From assembly GCA_040882555.1 (NCBI GenBank), contig JBBEBC010000092.1, positions 1-64,000 of the forward strand: DNA of 64,000 nt, written 5' to 3'. Every line of letters begins with the position of its first letter. The first letter of the stretch is position 1. Source of the stretch: M30B66 sp040882555. Lineage in GTDB: Bacteria; Bacteroidota; Bacteroidia; M30B66. The position numbers were made by a program, and so were the translations under genes. Below are positions 61,934-64,000 of the stretch, piece after piece. Below the pieces are notes generated by a model, which was not told the origin of the DNA, ran no database searches, and worked only from the letters and a program-made list of their open reading frames with translations.

Positions 61934-62272
61934 TTAAAGTTTGCTCCAAGCGCTCTCAGCGAAGCCAAGTAAAAGTTCATTCTTTGCTTCAAGAATTGGA
62001 CGTTTAATAAGACTTGTTTTTTCCATCATTAGTTTGATGGCGCTTTCGGGTGATGTAATTTCAGCTTTCTCCATATCGCTAAGCTTTTTCCAAGTGAGAC
62101 CTTGTTTATTGATGAACTTTTCCCAAGGGAGAATTTTGAACCATTCTTTTATTTTTGCTTCTGAAACACCAGCTTTTTTGTAATCGTGAAACTCATATTC
62201 CAAGCCTTTTTCTTTTAAAAAATCGAAGGCCTTTTTCATGGTATTGCAATTTTTGATGCCGTATATTTTCAT
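61934..62272 (-). CDS. ArsC-family (Spx/MgsR-like) protein
   Basis: A 112-residue thioredoxin-fold protein with MKIYGIKNCNTMKKAFDFL at the N terminus; the single Cys in KNCNTMKK and the later RPILEAKNELLLGF segment match the ArsC/YffB group. Only one cysteine is present at the active site, so a simple two-Cys redox cycle is not likely; YffB-like members are glutathione-dependent thiol reductases or stress factors. A TACTTTTGC box lies 92 bases upstream, so a leader of about 85 bases is expected. Confidence 0.88.
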   Translation of the reverse strand: MKIYGIKNCNTMKKAFDFLKEKGLEYEFHDYKKAGVSEAKIKEWFKILPWEKFINKQGLTWKKLSDMEKAEITSPESAIKLMMEKTSLIKRPILEAKNELLLGFAESAWSKL

Positions 62273-62363
62273 TGGAATAGGGTAAAAGGTTATAAACGAG
62301 AGTTTTATTAAACATCAACTATTCAGACAACAAAACCCGACGTATATCAGGTGTTTTGTTTCT

Positions 62364-62372
62364 GCAAAAGTA
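62364..62372 (-). promoter_or_regulatory. -7 box of the ArsC-family gene
   Basis: On the minus strand TACTTTTGC matches TAnnTTTGc; it lies 92 bases before the ATG at 62272. Confidence 0.45.
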
Positions 62373-62404
62373 TAAAACTCCGGGCAAGGGATAGTAGCAG
62401 ATTA

Positions 62405-62446
62405 CCCCGCACCCGGTCATGTTGAGCTTGTTGCAACATGGCGGGG
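62405..62446. repeat. Intergenic hairpin element 1
   Basis: Nested arms: CCCCGC (62405-62410) with GCGGGG (62441-62446) and CATGTTG (62418-62424) with CAACATG (62434-62440). The loop holds TGAGC as in element 2 (62470-62494). No T run follows, so it does not look like a terminator. The text resembles dispersed hairpin repeats of many genomes; copy number cannot be judged here. Confidence 0.5.
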
Positions 62447-62469
62447 GAGGAGTAATGCGTATAGCCCGG

Positions 62470-62494
62470 TAACTCTGAGCGTAGCGAGGAGTTA
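62470..62494. repeat. Intergenic hairpin element 2
   Basis: Arms TAACTC (62470-62475) and GAGTTA (62489-62494) enclose a loop that includes TGAGCGTAGCGAG. It lies six bases after the stop of the T9SS-sorted gene and shares the TGAGC loop with element 1. Confidence 0.45.
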
Positions 62495-62500
62495 TGCCCC

Positions 62501-64000
62501 CTAGAACCTTTCCTTTATGAAAATCTTTTGAGTATAAAGTTTCTCTGCCGACTGAACTCTTATCACGTAAATACCTGATGAAAAATTGTTTAGGCTTAAT
62601 TCAGATTGGTTTACATGATTTAAACTTTGCTCGAGAACAACTTGGCCGGGCAGGTTATAAATCTGCACAGATAGCTTGGTAGCATCAGGTAAATTGCTCG
62701 TAATAAAAAGCATATCGCCTTGTTGGATGAGTTTTAAAGGCAGAGTTTGAAGACTGTTAATGCCTGTTTTTATCACATCTACCAGAGTATTAAGCGTATC
62801 GCAACCGCAATCATTGCAGGCAATTAAACTAACAGGCCATAGTTTATCGAAAAGAAAATCGTAGGACGGATCGCGGTCCTCTGAAAAGTCATCATTGCCA
62901 AAATCCCAGAAGAAACTTGTAGCATTTTGCGAAGTGTTTTCGAAATCAACGGTGTATTCATCAATTTGAATGTAGGTGAATGCAGCCTGTGGAAGAGCTT
63001 CATAGTTAACAAGAACTTCATCAGAACTCACAGCGCAACCATTAGCATTAAGCGCAGAAACGGAGAAATTGCCAGACTCGTTTATTGTTATGGAAGACTC
63101 TGTGTTCAGTGTATTCCAAAGGTAATCTGTTAGTCCGGCTTCTGCTGTAATTAGAAGTTCATCTCCTTCGCAAATGAAGACCTCACCAAAAGGGGTGGTT
63201 TGAATAGCATTTGCAGGATCTACAAATACAGGAATAGACTGTGAGTTGGCTGCACAACCATTGCTATCATTGGCCGTAACAACATAATTACCAGCAGTTG
63301 AAACTGTAATATTTAGTCCATTAGCATTTGTGCTCCATAAATACTGAGTAAAGCCTGTACCAGCAGAAAGTACAATGGACTCACCTGGACACAATGTAGT
63401 TGATCCTGAAACACTTACGGGTATAAATGGAGGGTCTGGATAAAAGTTAAACTGTACAACATTTGAGCTCACCTCACATCCATCGGCAGTTGTGCCAACA
63501 ACAGAATAGGATCCGGCGTCAATAGCCGTGTAAGAATTACCTTCAACATTTCCGGGAGTCCAAAGGTATTCTGCAAAACCAGAACTGGCAGTAAGTGTAA
63601 TGGAAAGATTCGGGCACCTGAAAATTGGTCCCGCAGGATTCACATTTAACGAAGGAGGAGTAATTACGCTAACAACTACAGGCGCAGCTGCAACAAAACA
63701 ACCGTTTTCATCTGTTGCTGTAAGCAAGTAAGTTCCTGCTGTTGAAACATCAATGTCTTGTCCAGAACCAGTGAAAGTTGAAGAGGACCAGATGTAATTT
63801 GTAAAGTTTTCATTACCAGATAAATTGACACTTTCACCTTGACAAACAGAAAGGCTGCCAGCTGGAGAGATTGATAAATCCATTGGAATAAAAACTGTGA
63901 TTGAAATACTCTCAGATTGAGCTACACATCCGTTTAAATCTGTTGCAGAGACTGAATATGCGCCTTCGGAGGAAACAATAACGGAATTGCCTGATAGATT
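62501..64000 (-). CDS. Large T9SS-sorted surface protein with Ig-like repeats, partial (C-terminal part)
   Basis: The frame is open from 62501 to the window edge, and codes through the ATG at 63883, so that ATG is internal. Five Ig-like repeats of about 75 residues are visible, each with C-x-G-E or C-P, a YLW or YIW strand, G-x-Y-x-V-x-A-x-D and N-G-C (for example SAGTYLLTATDENGC; TAGNYVVTANDSNGC). They are followed by a PKD-like part (TSFFWDFGND) and a C-terminal sorting domain of about 80 residues (SVQIYNLPGQVVLEQ, SSGIYVIRVQS). Such proteins are surface-bound adhesin-like T9SS clients. The 5' end is outside the window. Confidence 0.88.
   Translation of the reverse strand, partial: NLSGNSVIVSSEGAYSVSATDLNGCVAQSESISITVFIPMDLSISPAGSLSVCQGESVNLSGNENFTNYIWSSSTFTGSGQDIDVSTAGTYLLTATDENGCFVAAAPVVVSVITPPSLNVNPAGPIFRCPNLSITLTASSGFAEYLWTPGNVEGNSYTAIDAGSYSVVGTTADGCEVSSNVVQFNFYPDPPFIPVSVSGSTTLCPGESIVLSAGTGFTQYLWSTNANGLNITVSTAGNYVVTANDSNGCAANSQSIPVFVDPANAIQTTPFGEVFICEGDELLITAEAGLTDYLWNTLNTESSITINESGNFSVSALNANGCAVSSDEVLVNYEALPQAAFTYIQIDEYTVDFENTSQNATSFFWDFGNDDFSEDRDPSYDFLFDKLWPVSLIACNDCGCDTLNTLVDVIKTGINSLQTLPLKLIQQGDMLFITSNLPDATKLSVQIYNLPGQVVLEQSLNHVNQSELSLNNFSSGIYVIRVQSAEKLYTQKIFIKERF

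Noticed and set aside
1..64000. CRISPR arrays, tRNA/rRNA genes, transposases, prophage genes
   Set aside because: No regularly spaced repeats, no tRNA-like arms, and no transposase, integrase or phage structural motif was seen in the reading frames or gene-free regions.

Overview
The window is chromosomal DNA of a member of Bacteroidota, most likely a marine-type flavobacterium of the Cryomorphaceae/Schleiferiaceae kind; the genus cannot be told from the sequence. The grounds are the gliding/type IX secretion genes (gldB, gldC, porP/sprF, gldK-L-M-N), a SusC/SusD starch locus, T9SS-type C-terminal sorting domains, low GC, no Shine-Dalgarno-like leaders, and repeated TAnnTTTG promoter -7 boxes close to start codons. 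No tRNA, rRNA, CRISPR array, transposon or prophage was seen. Genes are packed tightly: several pairs share ATGA or TAATG stop/start overlaps, and one convergent pair abuts with no spacer.

Layout. 1-11.5 kb: gldC (cut by the window edge) and gldB, divergent from an outer-membrane barrel gene and nadE; a TonB-dependent receptor, dprA, a DCC-family protein, an ABC-F ATPase, a DUF983 protein, an NAD(P)-binding protein and a second barrel protein. 11.6-18.2 kb: groES-groEL beside the operon miaB - sigma-54 activator - lptE - TPR protein - secG. groES has a near-consensus -24/-12 (sigma-54) promoter and TGACA half-sites, and related half-sites lie upstream of miaB, which suggests that the activator controls chaperonin expression. 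18.3-27.7 kb: topA, a degenerate arginase-family protein, then porP/sprF-gldK-gldL-gldM-gldN, the core of the type IX secretion and gliding machine. 27.8-38.6 kb: a sugar nucleotidyltransferase, an aminotransferase, an SprT-like protein and the operon nadA - M16 peptidase - MORN-repeat protein - NlpC/P60 lipoprotein. The MORN gene is split by a run of 100 N that is an assembly artefact: identical 55-base contig ends flank it and the frame joins exactly.

38.2-45.8 kb: rpiB, a large DUF4175-like coiled-coil membrane protein, an RsbW-like ATPase, ybeY, mnmG and a methyltransferase. Two parS-like ParB sites flank mnmG exactly, so this part probably lies in the origin domain. 45.9-46.4 kb: a decayed DUF4442 (thioesterase-fold) gene with at least three frameshifts. 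46.4-57.2 kb: a starch/alpha-glucan locus (secreted GH13 enzyme, SusC, SusD, two accessory surface proteins) with a divergent protein made of repeated starch-binding-like modules. The GH13 enzyme and the repeat protein end in T9SS sorting domains, so they are probable clients of the secretion machine encoded in the same window. 57.3-64 kb: a DODA-type dioxygenase, an operon of ALDH7-type aldehyde dehydrogenase, small lipoprotein and NhaD antiporter, an ArsC-family protein, two hairpin repeats and the 3' part of a large T9SS-sorted adhesin-like protein that runs off the right edge.
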